Shown: positions 26,587 through 35,256 of the stretch, piece by piece
How the letters are laid out: each line of letters begins with the position of its first letter
Position numbering within the stretch: position 1 is the stretch's first letter
Origin: Paenibacillus lactis
GTDB lineage: Bacteria > Bacillota > Bacilli > Paenibacillales > Paenibacillaceae
Direction: 5' to 3'
Assembly (NCBI RefSeq): GCF_017873605.1
Contig: NZ_JAGGKI010000009.1
Span: 1-64,000, forward strand
Length of the DNA stretch: 64,000 bases
Position numbers and translations under genes: made by a program
The notes under the pieces: model-generated
The model's input: only the letters and a program-made list of their open reading frames with translations
What the model was told of the DNA's origin: nothing
Databases searched by the model: none

Positions 26587-26616
26587 GGCAATCTCTTTTG
26601 AAGAGGTTGCCTTTTT
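26587..26616 (+). terminator. Orphan plus-strand terminator
   Basis: GGCAATCTC / GAGGTTGCC hairpin with a TTTTGAA loop and six Ts after it on the plus strand. The genes on both sides run on the minus strand, so the transcript it would end is unknown. Confidence 0.65.
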
Positions 26617-26800
26617 TGATTGAAATACGTACCGGGAGATCCAAAGGGGCATTCGTTGCTCAATCCCGGGAATGCCTGTTGTAGTATATGTTCACGGATG
26701 TTCTTCAAGTACATAAGGATGGCGAGAACGGGCCAAGACCGGATCATGACGAAATCAGTCCCCCTGTCCTGCCTTGGCTTGACGCTGAAGGAGAAAAGGC

Positions 26801-28177
26801 TTACTTTATCTCCTTCAGCACTGCCCTCGTATCCTCATTTAACCGTTCGATGTCCGGCATGTCCGCCGGCTCGTCGTTCAATTGGTACCGCTGCTTGAGC
26901 GCCAGGGTTGCCAGCACGCGTTCATCCAGCACCTCCCCGGAAATCACGCCCGATTCCACGGCCTCCGTGATGGCTTGAATGACAGCCTCCTCCTGTGCAT
27001 AATCGTGTCCGATCATGACGATATTGGTTCCGGCCAAGATCGACTTTACCGCGGCCTCGCCGGCATCGATATTCTTCGTAATGGCACCCATTGTCATGTC
27101 GTCCGTGATGACGACACCATCAAAGCCCAGCTCCTGCCTTAACAGATCCGTGATGACCGCCTTGGAATAGGAGGACGGCGTTATCTCATCAATCGCCGTC
27201 ATAAGCAGATGCCCGACCATCACAACGTCTGCGCCTTGCTCGATCGCTTTACGGAATGGCGCAATCTCCAGCTCATGCAGCCGCTTTATATCATGAGTTA
27301 CGACAGGAAGCCCAAGATGGGAATCGACTGAGGTATCGCCATGGCCCGGGAAGTGCTTCACGACCGGCACGACGCCCGCTTCCTGAATCCCTTTCATGGA
27401 AGCAATGCCCTGCCTGCCCACCTCTTCTGCCGTCTCACCGAAGGAACGGTCCCCGATCACCGGGTTGTCCGGATTGCTGTTCACATCAAGCACCGGCGCA
27501 TAGACCATGTTTATACCGATCGAGCCTACTTTCCGTCCAATAAGCTCGCCGACCTGACGGGTGACGTCGGGGTCATTCCCGCTCCCCACCTTTCCGCTTG
27601 ACGGCAGCTTGACATATTCCTCCGGGAAGCGGGTGACCCGCCCTCCTTCCTCATCAATGCTCAGCCATAGCGGCACCGGATTAGACGCATTCGCCTTTTT
27701 CAGCTCGTTAAGCAGCGTTACGGCTTGGCTGGTGCTAGCGATATTATCCTTAAAGAAAATAAACCCGCCGACGTGGTAGGAATCCAGCATCTTGCGGGCG
27801 ACGTCGTCCATGCGCGTACCCTCGATCCCGACCATGACAAGCTGGCCAATCTTCTCTTTGTCTGTCATTTTGGAGAGCTGTGCGGCTGCGGCAGCCATTG
27901 CAGGGTCTGAAGCTGCCCCGCTTTCCTTGGACGGATCCCCTTCCTCTTCAGAATCCGAAGCCCCCGTGTTACTTGCGGGCCCACCCTGCTCCTCGTGTTC
28001 AGCAGGCGGCTTGGCGGCGTCGCCTTCCTGCTGCTGTCCATTCCCGGATGCCGAATCCGCAGATCCGCTTCCCGGCATATTGGTTCCTGCTCCGCCTTGA
28101 CAAGCCGGCAGCATCAAGATCATGACCAGAATGATCGCCCATATCCCTGCTTGCTTATGTTTCATTAACTGCTTCAT
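26801..28177 (-). CDS. nagZ: Beta-N-acetylhexosaminidase lipoprotein, glycoside hydrolase family 3
   Basis: 458 residues. A lipoprotein signal with lipobox LPAC (about residue 26) is followed by a Gly/Ser/Glu-rich linker to about residue 90 and a single-domain GH3 catalytic barrel: LWLSIDEEGGRVTRFP, the NagZ motif KHFPGHGDTSVDSHLGLP (the Asp-His pair acts as acid/base) and the nucleophile Asp in GVVITDDMTMGAI. It removes N-acetylglucosamine from peptidoglycan fragments at the outer membrane face, for wall recycling. The ribosome site is weak (GGTGG), so the exact start is less sure; the second ATG is four codons on. Confidence 0.93.
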   Translation of the reverse strand: MKQLMKHKQAGIWAIILVMILMLPACQGGAGTNMPGSGSADSASGNGQQQEGDAAKPPAEHEEQGGPASNTGASDSEEEGDPSKESGAASDPAMAAAAAQLSKMTDKEKIGQLVMVGIEGTRMDDVARKMLDSYHVGGFIFFKDNIASTSQAVTLLNELKKANASNPVPLWLSIDEEGGRVTRFPEEYVKLPSSGKVGSGNDPDVTRQVGELIGRKVGSIGINMVYAPVLDVNSNPDNPVIGDRSFGETAEEVGRQGIASMKGIQEAGVVPVVKHFPGHGDTSVDSHLGLPVVTHDIKRLHELEIAPFRKAIEQGADVVMVGHLLMTAIDEITPSSYSKAVITDLLRQELGFDGVVITDDMTMGAITKNIDAGEAAVKSILAGTNIVMIGHDYAQEEAVIQAITEAVESGVISGEVLDERVLATLALKQRYQLNDEPADMPDIERLNEDTRAVLKEIK

Positions 28178-28252
28178 CTTCTTAGAGCCACCACCCTTTT
28201 TATAAACCTTGCTACGTATTTATTCGGCCCCGAAACTTCAATTTCCTTTTTC

Positions 28253-28408
28253 CTAACCGATCAGGTTCAGCTGCCTGGCCTGTTCCTCCGTCAAAATGAA
28301 TTGTTCCGTGTCGGCGATTTTGTCGTCCTCATTTAGACCGAACATCAGCATAACGTCATCCCATATTTTCCGTTCCATCGCTTCGGCTTGCGTAATGATA
28401 ATCTTCAC
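28253..28408 (-). CDS. Small hypothetical protein, 51 residues
   Basis: A GTG-started frame of 51 codons with a strong AGGAG nine bases upstream. The product begins MKIIITQAEAMERKIWDDV, is acidic in the middle (NEDDKIADTE) and ends LTEEQARQLNLIG, a compact soluble helical protein with no cysteines. It recalls short Paenibacillus proteins with no assigned function. It lies upstream of nagZ, 75 bp from its start, and may be co-transcribed with it. Confidence 0.7.
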   Translation of the reverse strand: MKIIITQAEAMERKIWDDVMLMFGLNEDDKIADTEQFILTEEQARQLNLIG

Positions 28409-28721
28409 AATGGGTCACTCCTCCCTGTTTCGCTCATTGATCGTCTTCTTCACATCCGGCTCAAACTTGGCCTATTACCTATACAACTTGTTCCACGGAT
28501 TCGAATCTCTCGAAAGCCATTACCCATCCTAGTATGGATGCATGCTCGGCGTACGGATTCGAACCGCTGACAGCTTCCTGCAGGCGGTATCGCTCTTTCC
28601 ATGTCAGAGGAAATCCGCCATATGCGCACTTTCGCATGAACAGCAGCAACAAACTGCGGCCGTGAAGCAGGAAAGAGCCTGCAGTTAACTTCTGCAGGCT
28701 CTACCAATAATATGTCAATGA
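28409..28721. other. Intergenic region
   Basis: 313 bp between the small gene and degV. Apart from the degV terminator nothing convincing is seen; a T-arm-like GGTTCGAATCC on the minus strand lacks the rest of a tRNA. Confidence 0.5.
28674..28702 (-). terminator. Terminator of degV
   Basis: AGAGCCTGCAG and CTGCAGGCTCT form a perfect 11-bp stem with a seven-base loop. On the minus strand it is followed by TTTCCTGCTT, a modest T-run. Confidence 0.65.
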
Positions 28722-29564
28722 TTATGCAGGATAATGCCGAATCCAGGACATCGCGATCGTTCCTTCGCCGGCATGAACGCCGACGACCGGGATGAACGTC
28801 ATGACTTCCGTCTTCACGCTCGGATGCGCGCCGCTGATTTCCTTCCGAAGCTCCTCCGCTTCCTCCTCGTTGTTCGCATGCATAATGCAGACCTTTTTAA
28901 TCATTTGAATCTCATGCTTCAACGTCTCCAGCATTCGCTGTCTGGCCTTCTTGAACGTGCGGATCTTATCCTCCACAATCACTTTGCCCTCTTCGAACCG
29001 AAGCAACAGATGGATCCGGAGCAGATTGCTCAGAAGCAGCTGCGTCCCGGATACTCTGCCGCTGCTGTGCAGCCGGTGAAGACTGGCGGGGATCAGATAG
29101 AAGGACATATTATGGACCAAGGCCTGGATTTTCTCCTTGATCGTCTGTACGGTATCGCCCTGCTTGTGCCACTCAATGCCGGATCGTATCATCTCGCGGA
29201 GCGGAAAGGCTCCTGCTCTCGAATCTATTCCTACCACGGGTACCTCAGCTATTTCGGCAGCCTGGATCGACGAATGCAATGTCCCGCTCAGCTCGGACGA
29301 GCAATGGATCGCAATGACATCATCATATTTTCCCTTCAGGGATTCGTATAACTCGATGAATTCCCCGATCGGAGGCTGTGAGCTGCTGACTTTGGGTTCA
29401 TCCTTCATTTTCTCGTAAAAGGCTTCAGCCGTCACATCAATGCCTTCCCGATACGTTTCTTGTCCAAGAATCAATCGCAAGGGCACAATATAGATATGAT
29501 GGTCCCGGGCGAACGCGGGATCGATCGTGCTTGTGCTGTCGGTAACCCATGCTATGGATCTCAT
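28722..29564 (-). CDS. DegV family fatty-acid-binding protein
   Basis: About 280 residues with the DegV fold: AWVTDSTSTIDP at the N-terminus, SSSQPPIGEFIELYESL and SELSGTLHSSIQAA (fatty acid carboxylate site), and TFIPVVGVHAGEGTIAMSWI at the end. Related proteins (FakB) carry a fatty acid for phosphorylation by FakA. Start is uncertain: the ATG used here gives a family-typical beginning, but a GTG four codons upstream has GCGAG before it. Single gene. Confidence 0.9.
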   Translation of the reverse strand: MRSIAWVTDSTSTIDPAFARDHHIYIVPLRLILGQETYREGIDVTAEAFYEKMKDEPKVSSSQPPIGEFIELYESLKGKYDDVIAIHCSSELSGTLHSSIQAAEIAEVPVVGIDSRAGAFPLREMIRSGIEWHKQGDTVQTIKEKIQALVHNMSFYLIPASLHRLHSSGRVSGTQLLLSNLLRIHLLLRFEEGKVIVEDKIRTFKKARQRMLETLKHEIQMIKKVCIMHANNEEEAEELRKEISGAHPSVKTEVMTFIPVVGVHAGEGTIAMSWIRHYPA

Positions 29565-29746
29565 TATGTTGTTCACGTCTCGCTTTCGTATTTATGAAAT
29601 AGTTATGGAAGCGATTTAAGCCGCTGAACCCATCATATCTCACCATAGCTGCGCATGCAAATGGAAGGAATATCTCCACTGTATTCGTATTTTTGCAAAA
29701 TCGACATTCGCGGTTTTGCAGGATTGTCGTGGAATGGTCCCTATTC

Positions 29747-30109
29747 TTATCCGTTATTTTTAGGCGGCGGGTTGTATCCTTTTTCGCCAAACGGCTCAAG
29801 CTTCCGAATCCAATGCTCTTCCCGCTTATTCACCGCGTCCTTCATATCGAAGAAGACGCCCGGCTTAGGCTCGATCTGCTCCAAAATTTCAAATTCAAAC
29901 GCATCCTCGCCAAATTCGTTCCACTCCTGCTGCAGCGTTTTGTTATAGCTGGTTCCCATCTGCAGTTCAAAGCGCTTGCCGTTCATCGTTTTCAAGTTCG
30001 GCGTGCCCGCGACAAACACCTTTCCATTCACCTTGTTCCGGATTTGGTAGACACCGGCGATGATCTTGATTTCCTTGTACATCTGCGTCAATTCCGCTCT
30101 ACGGTTCAT
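29747..30109 (-). CDS. GIY-YIG nuclease-fold protein
   Basis: 120 residues. GVYQIRNKVNGKVFVAGTPN near residue 19 is a GIY-YIG-like element (GVY...FVAG), followed by LQQEWNEFGEDAFEFEILEQ, seen in many small GIY-YIG proteins, and a conserved KREEHWIRKL Glu segment. The strict GIY-YIG tyrosines are altered, so nuclease activity is uncertain. Standalone members like this are widespread in Bacilli with unknown roles. The frame begins at MNRRAELTQ. Confidence 0.8.
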   Translation of the reverse strand: MNRRAELTQMYKEIKIIAGVYQIRNKVNGKVFVAGTPNLKTMNGKRFELQMGTSYNKTLQQEWNEFGEDAFEFEILEQIEPKPGVFFDMKDAVNKREEHWIRKLEPFGEKGYNPPPKNNG

Positions 30110-30253
30110 TGTTACCTTGCCTCCTCTTGTATTACTGCACTGCCTCTAACAACCCGGGCTCTAAGCTTCCCGATGCTACAGCCTTAGACCATAAGTACAA
30201 GCTGGCTGTTCGGCTCTTGATTGTTCCTGTTAACTGCCCACCAACGTGACCAG

Positions 30254-31021
30254 CTATGTCGTCAGCCAATATTCACTGCCATCATCCTTCCGGTCGATAA
30301 AGCCGTATTCGACCAAATAACGACGAATCGTAACGTAATCGGGATTATCGCGGCCGATCAAATCATTAACCTCCGTCTCAGTGTATACCCTGCCGGGCTC
30401 AAAGCGAGTCGCGATTTCCCGAAGCACGACATACTTCTGCTTCTCCCTAAGCTTGAAGGTCTTCAGCGGGCCTTGAGTTCCGTGCGGAAACACCTTTGCC
30501 AAAATCGCCTGCCGCTCCTCCTCCGTTACGTTATAGCGTTCATCGACCATTCGGGCTTGCTTCGGAATTTCCACGATCGCCGGCGCATGATTATCCTTCT
30601 CTTTAAGCAGCTCCATCATGGTCAACAGCACCTTCGACTGGCGTTCCTTCTCCTTCAGCGCAAACCGGTGATTTCGGATCGTGGACGCGCTGCCGATCCC
30701 CATCTCCTGCTGGACTTCCTTATCGCTCTTCCCTTGATAAAACAGCTGCAGCAGCCGGTTTTGATGCTCAGTCAGCCCTGTCAATTTTTTATCCAAGCCC
30801 GACAAATATTGAAATACCGAGCCATGCTCACGCTGAATGTGAACCTTCATGTATCGTTCAGCTTCATACAGCTTGTCATGATCGGGGTAAATGATCCCCT
30901 TCTCGACGGATTTACCGCATAACAGGCACATGAAGCTCGCCTCGTCCTCAACATAGCCCCGCTTCAATTCATCGACCGACGCATTCCAAAATCGTTCCGT
31001 ATGATCCAATTCAACCACCAC
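30254..31021 (-). CDS. DUF2087 domain transcriptional regulator
   Basis: 255 residues. The N-terminal half has a Cys pair (CLLCGKSVEKG) and two His further on (KVHIQREHG), which could bind zinc; a LuxR-like HTH follows (LTEHQNRLLQLFYQGKSDKE, SASTIRNHRFALKEK, about 82-125). The C-terminal DUF2087 domain shows VFPHGTQGPLKTFKLREKQK, YTETEVNDLIG, IRRYLVEYGFIDR and YWL. Members are thought to be regulators. Start codons are tandem GTG; a TTG four codons in has GGTGG before it. A strong promoter overlapped by an inverted repeat suggests self-control. Confidence 0.8.
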   Translation of the reverse strand: MVVELDHTERFWNASVDELKRGYVEDEASFMCLLCGKSVEKGIIYPDHDKLYEAERYMKVHIQREHGSVFQYLSGLDKKLTGLTEHQNRLLQLFYQGKSDKEVQQEMGIGSASTIRNHRFALKEKERQSKVLLTMMELLKEKDNHAPAIVEIPKQARMVDERYNVTEEERQAILAKVFPHGTQGPLKTFKLREKQKYVVLREIATRFEPGRVYTETEVNDLIGRDNPDYVTIRRYLVEYGFIDRKDDGSEYWLTT

Positions 31022-31057
31022 TTTTCATATATTGAGCATCATGTTAATCATATATTG

Positions 31058-31086
31058 ATTATATAGACATTTTGTTATTATGTCTA
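31058..31086 (-). promoter_or_regulatory. Promoter with overlapping operator for the DUF2087 gene
   Basis: TAGACA (-35) and a perfect TATAAT (-10) are 17 bases apart. TAGACAT and ATGTCTA form an inverted repeat (31064-31086) that spans from the -35 box to the edge of the -10 box, a site where a bound dimer would block polymerase. Confidence 0.7.
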
Positions 31087-31210
31087 TTATTTCAACGAAA
31101 TACAATGGATCAGCCTATATTGCCAGATCGGAGGATTTATACTTACCTTTGCCCCATTTCGCTCTATTAAAAAATATTCGGAAAATAAAACCTGCTGTCG
31201 TCAAAATTGA

Positions 31211-31233
31211 AAAAGCCCCGTTACCGGGGCTTC
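31211..31233 (-). terminator. Terminator of the sulfatase gene
   Basis: GAAGCCCCG/CGGGGCTTT stem with a GTAA loop on the minus strand, followed by TTTTTC. Confidence 0.85.
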
Positions 31234-31278
31234 ATTGCACGACCACTAGGACTTCATTGATACACTTTACAGCCAAGC

Positions 31279-32598
31279 TTATGATCTACTTGCTTCTACT
31301 TCCTCATACCAAGCTTGAACGTCCCGGCTTAGCCGCTCCACGATCTCAGGGTGAAGATCCGCCAGATTGGAGCGCTCCCCGGGATCCTTCGACAGATCGG
31401 ACAGATGAACCTTATCCGGCACCAGGCGCTCGAAATCAAGCTTCCCGTTCAGCACCAGCTTCCAATCGCCTTCCCGAACGGCCAGTTGGCCTTGGTACTC
31501 CCAGAACAATTGCTTATGCGGCGACGGCTCGCCCATTAGCAGCATTTCCTTCAGGCTGCTTCCATCCAGCTCTGCGCCTTCAAGCGGTCCTGTCGCTGGA
31601 TCGACGCCAGCCAGATCCAGAAAGGTCGGTACGATGTCCATCATAACTCCAACCTCATCGCGTACTTGTCCGCCTTCCAATCCGTTCGGCCAGCTCAGTA
31701 TGGCAGGTTCACGGATTCCGCCCTCGAACAGGCTTGCTTTATGTCCCCGAAAGATTCCCGCGGTCCCGCCGTAATACACGTCTTCCGTTCCGTCGAGCCA
31801 GTTCCGGCTCTCGGAGGACGGTCCGTTATCGCTGGAGAAGAAGATGACCGTATTCTCGTAACAACCGGCAGCCTTCAGGGCCTTCACGATCTCCCCCACG
31901 CCGTCATCCACCGCGGCAATCATGGCAGCCATGACCTGCCGATCCCAAGGCAAATGAGCAAACCGGTCCATGTATTCCTTCGGGGCATGCATCGGATAGT
32001 GCGGCGCATTGTACGATACGAACAAAAAGAACGGATCCTCCTGCTCTCGAGATCGCTTGATGAAATCAACCGAACGTTCCGTGATCAATTCTGTCATATA
32101 CCGGCCGTTCTCCCAAACCTCCGTTTCGTTTTCCCATAGATCATGCAGAGGATTGACGCCATGGCCTTGGCCCCAGTAAAAAATATGCGAGTAAAAATCG
32201 ATGCAGCCCGCCTTAAATCCGAAAAACTCATCAAACCCATGCGCGTTCGGACTGGTTTCCTCGGATACGCCAAGATGCCATTTTCCATACAATGCCGTTC
32301 GATACCCCGCGGGCTTGAGCGCCTTCGCCAGTGTCACTTCGGTGGAGGGAAGTCCATCCAATCCGCGCTTTGCCCCCAGGATTTCGCCTACTCCCGCTCG
32401 GGCCGGATATTTGCCTGTCAATAAAGAGGCTCTTGACGGAGAGCAGACCGGAGAGTTGGAATACCAATTCGTAAAACGAATGCCTTCACCCGCCAAACTA
32501 TCCAGATTTGGGGTTGTCACAGTATCGGATCCATAACATCCAAGGTCCCCATAACCTAGATCATCACAATAAATAACGATAAAATTCGGTTGTTTCAT
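31279..32598 (-). CDS. Sulfatase (arylsulfatase family, formylglycine type)
   Basis: 439 residues. The type I sulfatase signature SPVCSPSRASLLTGKYPAR (about residues 48-66) has the Cys that a maturase turns into formylglycine. FIVIYCDDLGYGDLG gives the first calcium ligands, GKWHLG and FSSDNGPSSES the remaining active-site residues. It removes sulfate esters from sugars or aromatics. No signal peptide, so cytoplasmic action on imported material is likely. The ATG giving MKQPNFIVI is chosen for AGAGGTG upstream. It diverges from an AraC regulator. Confidence 0.93.
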   Translation of the reverse strand: MKQPNFIVIYCDDLGYGDLGCYGSDTVTTPNLDSLAGEGIRFTNWYSNSPVCSPSRASLLTGKYPARAGVGEILGAKRGLDGLPSTEVTLAKALKPAGYRTALYGKWHLGVSEETSPNAHGFDEFFGFKAGCIDFYSHIFYWGQGHGVNPLHDLWENETEVWENGRYMTELITERSVDFIKRSREQEDPFFLFVSYNAPHYPMHAPKEYMDRFAHLPWDRQVMAAMIAAVDDGVGEIVKALKAAGCYENTVIFFSSDNGPSSESRNWLDGTEDVYYGGTAGIFRGHKASLFEGGIREPAILSWPNGLEGGQVRDEVGVMMDIVPTFLDLAGVDPATGPLEGAELDGSSLKEMLLMGEPSPHKQLFWEYQGQLAVREGDWKLVLNGKLDFERLVPDKVHLSDLSKDPGERSNLADLHPEIVERLSRDVQAWYEEVEASRS

Positions 32599-32754
32599 GT
32601 CTCCATTCACCTCTACCATGCATGACTTGTACCTCATCATCGTAACCTTTGGCAGGACTGCGCGGAATGCTCAATTCTTGCAATCGTTATACAATATGTT
32701 GCATAGTTTGAAATAACAAAAGAAATGGCTGAGGCATAGCCGGCAGGAGGAACC

Positions 32755-33636
32755 ATGACATTTAATAACCTTCACTCATCCAGAGAAGAATACTTTAACA
32801 ACCCGGCTTCATTTGAAACTCAATTGGGTTTATGGATATACAAATCCGGTTCTCAACCCTTTTTCACTGAAAAAGTCGGTCCCCGGTCCGTCGAGTTCTA
32901 TAGTATACATTTCGTTGCCAGCGGCAAGGTAAGATTCTGTTGGGACGGCAGCAGCGTCTCCCTCTCGGAAGGGGATCTGTTCTGCCTCTTCCCCGGTTCG
33001 GTCTATACGTACGTCAAGGATTGCGACCAGCCGTCTACCACGATCACCTGGACGGCTTTTATGGGCGAGCAAATGCCATCCATATTGAAGCATGTCGAGT
33101 TATGCGCGGAGCGGCCCTATCGTCAACATGCATTCGGGGACAACGCCTTGGCTGTCATCAAGGAGATTCAACGATTGCTCCGGCAGCCCCAGCTGGACCA
33201 TAGCCTTCAGCTGATGTCGCTGGGCTTTCAATTGATCCACAGCATCGATCCGAACCGGCACCGGAACTCAGCCTCTTCTTCGGCTGCGTGCGACTGGCTT
33301 GAATCCATCCCCGGGTATATGCAGCTTCATTGCACGGAGAATTTGTCCGTGGAACAGCTCGCAGCTTGGGCCGGCGTTCATCGCAGTCATTTCACCCGAG
33401 CGTTTACCCGCAGGTACGGCATCTCCCCGTCCCGCTACATGCAGCAGTTGATCATGGAAAAAGCAACCCGCCTGTTATCCGCCGAGGGCACCAGCATTAC
33501 GCATACCGCCTTATCCCTGGGATATTCGGATTTGTTTACCTTCTCCCGTGCCTTCACACGGTATTTCGGAATAACCCCGAGTGCTTTCATGAAGACACAA
33601 CGCCTTTCATCTCCGGCACGAGAAGGGCATCCTTGA
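32755..33636 (+). CDS. AraC family transcriptional regulator
   Basis: 293 residues: N-terminal cupin-like sensing domain (FVASGKVRFCWDGSSVSLSE, residues 53-72) and two C-terminal HTH motifs (LAAWAGVHRSHFTRAFTRRY and TALSLGYSDLFTFSRAFTRY). AGGAGG precedes the ATG. Divergent partner of the sulfatase, which it probably activates in response to a sulfated sugar. Confidence 0.92.
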   Translation: MTFNNLHSSREEYFNNPASFETQLGLWIYKSGSQPFFTEKVGPRSVEFYSIHFVASGKVRFCWDGSSVSLSEGDLFCLFPGSVYTYVKDCDQPSTTITWTAFMGEQMPSILKHVELCAERPYRQHAFGDNALAVIKEIQRLLRQPQLDHSLQLMSLGFQLIHSIDPNRHRNSASSSAACDWLESIPGYMQLHCTENLSVEQLAAWAGVHRSHFTRAFTRRYGISPSRYMQQLIMEKATRLLSAEGTSITHTALSLGYSDLFTFSRAFTRYFGITPSAFMKTQRLSSPAREGHP

Positions 33637-33652
33637 TATAACGGCGATCCAC

Positions 33653-33720
33653 TTGGATACTATCGAGATCTGCCTGGATACTATGCGATCCATCTGGATG
33701 CTATCGGGATTCATCTGATG
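33653..33720. repeat. Short degenerate repeats (TGGATACTATCGNGAT)
   Basis: Three and a half imperfect copies of a ~24-bp unit, TGGATACTATCGAGATCTGCC, TGGATACTATGCGATCCATC and TGGATGCTATCGGGATTCATC, lie just after the AraC gene. They are non-coding as far as I can see. Confidence 0.6.
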
Positions 33721-33909
33721 TTCTTTAGACCTCCAGGCGGCCCGGATGGATTTTCGACACTGCCTTCCGTCAGCAGCGCCCTGAGCGGCTTCGCTTTTTA
33801 CCATAATATGGGCACTGTTTTCTGACTCTCCTACAATCTCTTCTTCCTCCTATGAAGCGAACCTGCTAAAATATAGAGGTTGCTGCTGTCAAAATTAGGG
33901 GGTATCATC

Positions 33910-35256
33910 ATGGGAATTATACAACGGTCAGCAAATGAGCTGCGAACCTGGCCGCGTAATATTAAGCTTTTTTTCCTCGCCAATGTGCTGTACCAGTTCG
34001 GTACAGGCATGTTCAGCGTGCTCTACAATCTGTACATACAAAGCCTCGGCTATAATGATTCCATGAACGGTACCGTAGTCAGCGTTCAATCCCTGGCTAC
34101 CGCGCTGATGTTTATCCCGATCGGCTTGATCGGAGACCGCACCAGCCGCAAACGGATCCTGGTGCTCGGCGCTTTGCTCAGCGGTGCAGGATTGATCGCC
34201 CGCTCCCTCTTTGAAAGCGAATTCAGCTTAATGGGGCTGGCAATATACACCGGATTGTTCGCTTCGTTCTTCCAGGTGCTCGCCATTCCTTTTCTGGCGG
34301 AAAACACGCCGAAGCAGGCGCGCATGCGCATCTTCAGCATTCACGCCTCCCTAGTGCTTGCTTCCCAGGTGCTTGGCAGCATGGGAGGGGGATTCCTGGC
34401 CGATGCCCTGCAGGCGCTGGGCATGAACAAAGTCGGCAGCTTGAAGTTCGCACTGCTCATCGGGGGCGTTGCCACCTTCGCTGCCTTCGTTCCGCTGCTA
34501 TTTACAACCGACAAGTGGGAATCACTCGAACCGCAGGAACCGCAGCCTGTCCATCCCGACCAGGAAACGGTACCGAAGCAGCAGCCGTCCTTCACGAAAG
34601 ACAAGCCTTCACTGCAGCCTGCAGCGGCCGGTTCCGGTAAGACAGCACACCGCGAAGATTATAGAATCATCGGTCAATTCGCCTTGGCCCAGCTGCTGAT
34701 CGGGCTGGGCTCGGGCCTCGTCGTGCCGTATCTGAATCTGTATTTCACGAATCGGTTCTCGGTATCGCTCTCGGCGGTCGGCATTCTGATCTCCCTGGGA
34801 CAAGTGATGACGATCGTATCCATGCTGATCGGGCCTACGCTGGTTAACCGGGTCGGCGCCGTTCGGGCCGTCGTCTATTTCCAGGTCATGTCCCTGCCTT
34901 TCCTGGTGCTGACCGGCTTTACCAACATCCTGATCGTGGCGTCCATCGGATTCCTGTTCCGTCAAGCACTGATGAACGCGGCCAACCCGATCCAATCCTC
35001 CATTCTGATCGACCGGGTACCGGACGACAAACGCGGAATCGCAAATTCCGTGACCCAGACGGCGTTCATGATGGGCTGGGCGACGATGGGCCCGGTGCAG
35101 TCCGCTTTGGTTACCACCTACGGCAGCTATTGGGGTTATGCGATCACCTTTTGCATCACCGGCACGCTTTACGTCTTCTCGTCGTTTCTGTATTACCGCA
35201 TGTTCCGGGAGCCTAAGCGTAAGAAGGTGCCTGAATCCGCCGCGTCTACGCTCTAG
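33910..35256 (+). CDS. MFS transporter
   Basis: 448 residues with twelve helices. The MFS motif A is present (IGLIGDRTSRKRILVLG, about residue 75), and a long Pro/Gln/Glu-rich loop (about 200-240) links the two halves. YQFGTGMFSVLYNLYIQSLGY is typical of a large Firmicute efflux group of unknown substrate. The ATG is chosen for AGGGGGT seven bases upstream. Its last 11 bases overlap the 3' end of the convergent DUF4166 gene. Confidence 0.85.
   Translation: MGIIQRSANELRTWPRNIKLFFLANVLYQFGTGMFSVLYNLYIQSLGYNDSMNGTVVSVQSLATALMFIPIGLIGDRTSRKRILVLGALLSGAGLIARSLFESEFSLMGLAIYTGLFASFFQVLAIPFLAENTPKQARMRIFSIHASLVLASQVLGSMGGGFLADALQALGMNKVGSLKFALLIGGVATFAAFVPLLFTTDKWESLEPQEPQPVHPDQETVPKQQPSFTKDKPSLQPAAAGSGKTAHREDYRIIGQFALAQLLIGLGSGLVVPYLNLYFTNRFSVSLSAVGILISLGQVMTIVSMLIGPTLVNRVGAVRAVVYFQVMSLPFLVLTGFTNILIVASIGFLFRQALMNAANPIQSSILIDRVPDDKRGIANSVTQTAFMMGWATMGPVQSALVTTYGSYWGYAITFCITGTLYVFSSFLYYRMFREPKRKKVPESAASTL

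Larger units (their letters stand above)
26444..26800. other. Leader and intergenic region of the sigma factor gene
   Basis: 357 bp without a gene. It holds the sigma gene promoter, an inverted repeat in its leader (ATTAGGT...ACCTAAT, 26490-26516) and a terminator-like hairpin pointing the other way. Confidence 0.6.

Noticed and set aside
26620..26898. Plus-strand 92-codon frame after the orphan terminator
   Set aside because: It runs into the 3' end of nagZ in antisense and has no ribosome site.
28540..28580. tRNA-like T arm (GGTTCGAATCC on the minus strand)
   Set aside because: Only a T-arm-like piece; no acceptor, D or anticodon arms could be folded around it.
33607..33804. Minus-strand 65-codon frame with a repeated peptide
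   Set aside because: Derived from the short DNA repeats after the AraC gene; no start signal or homology.
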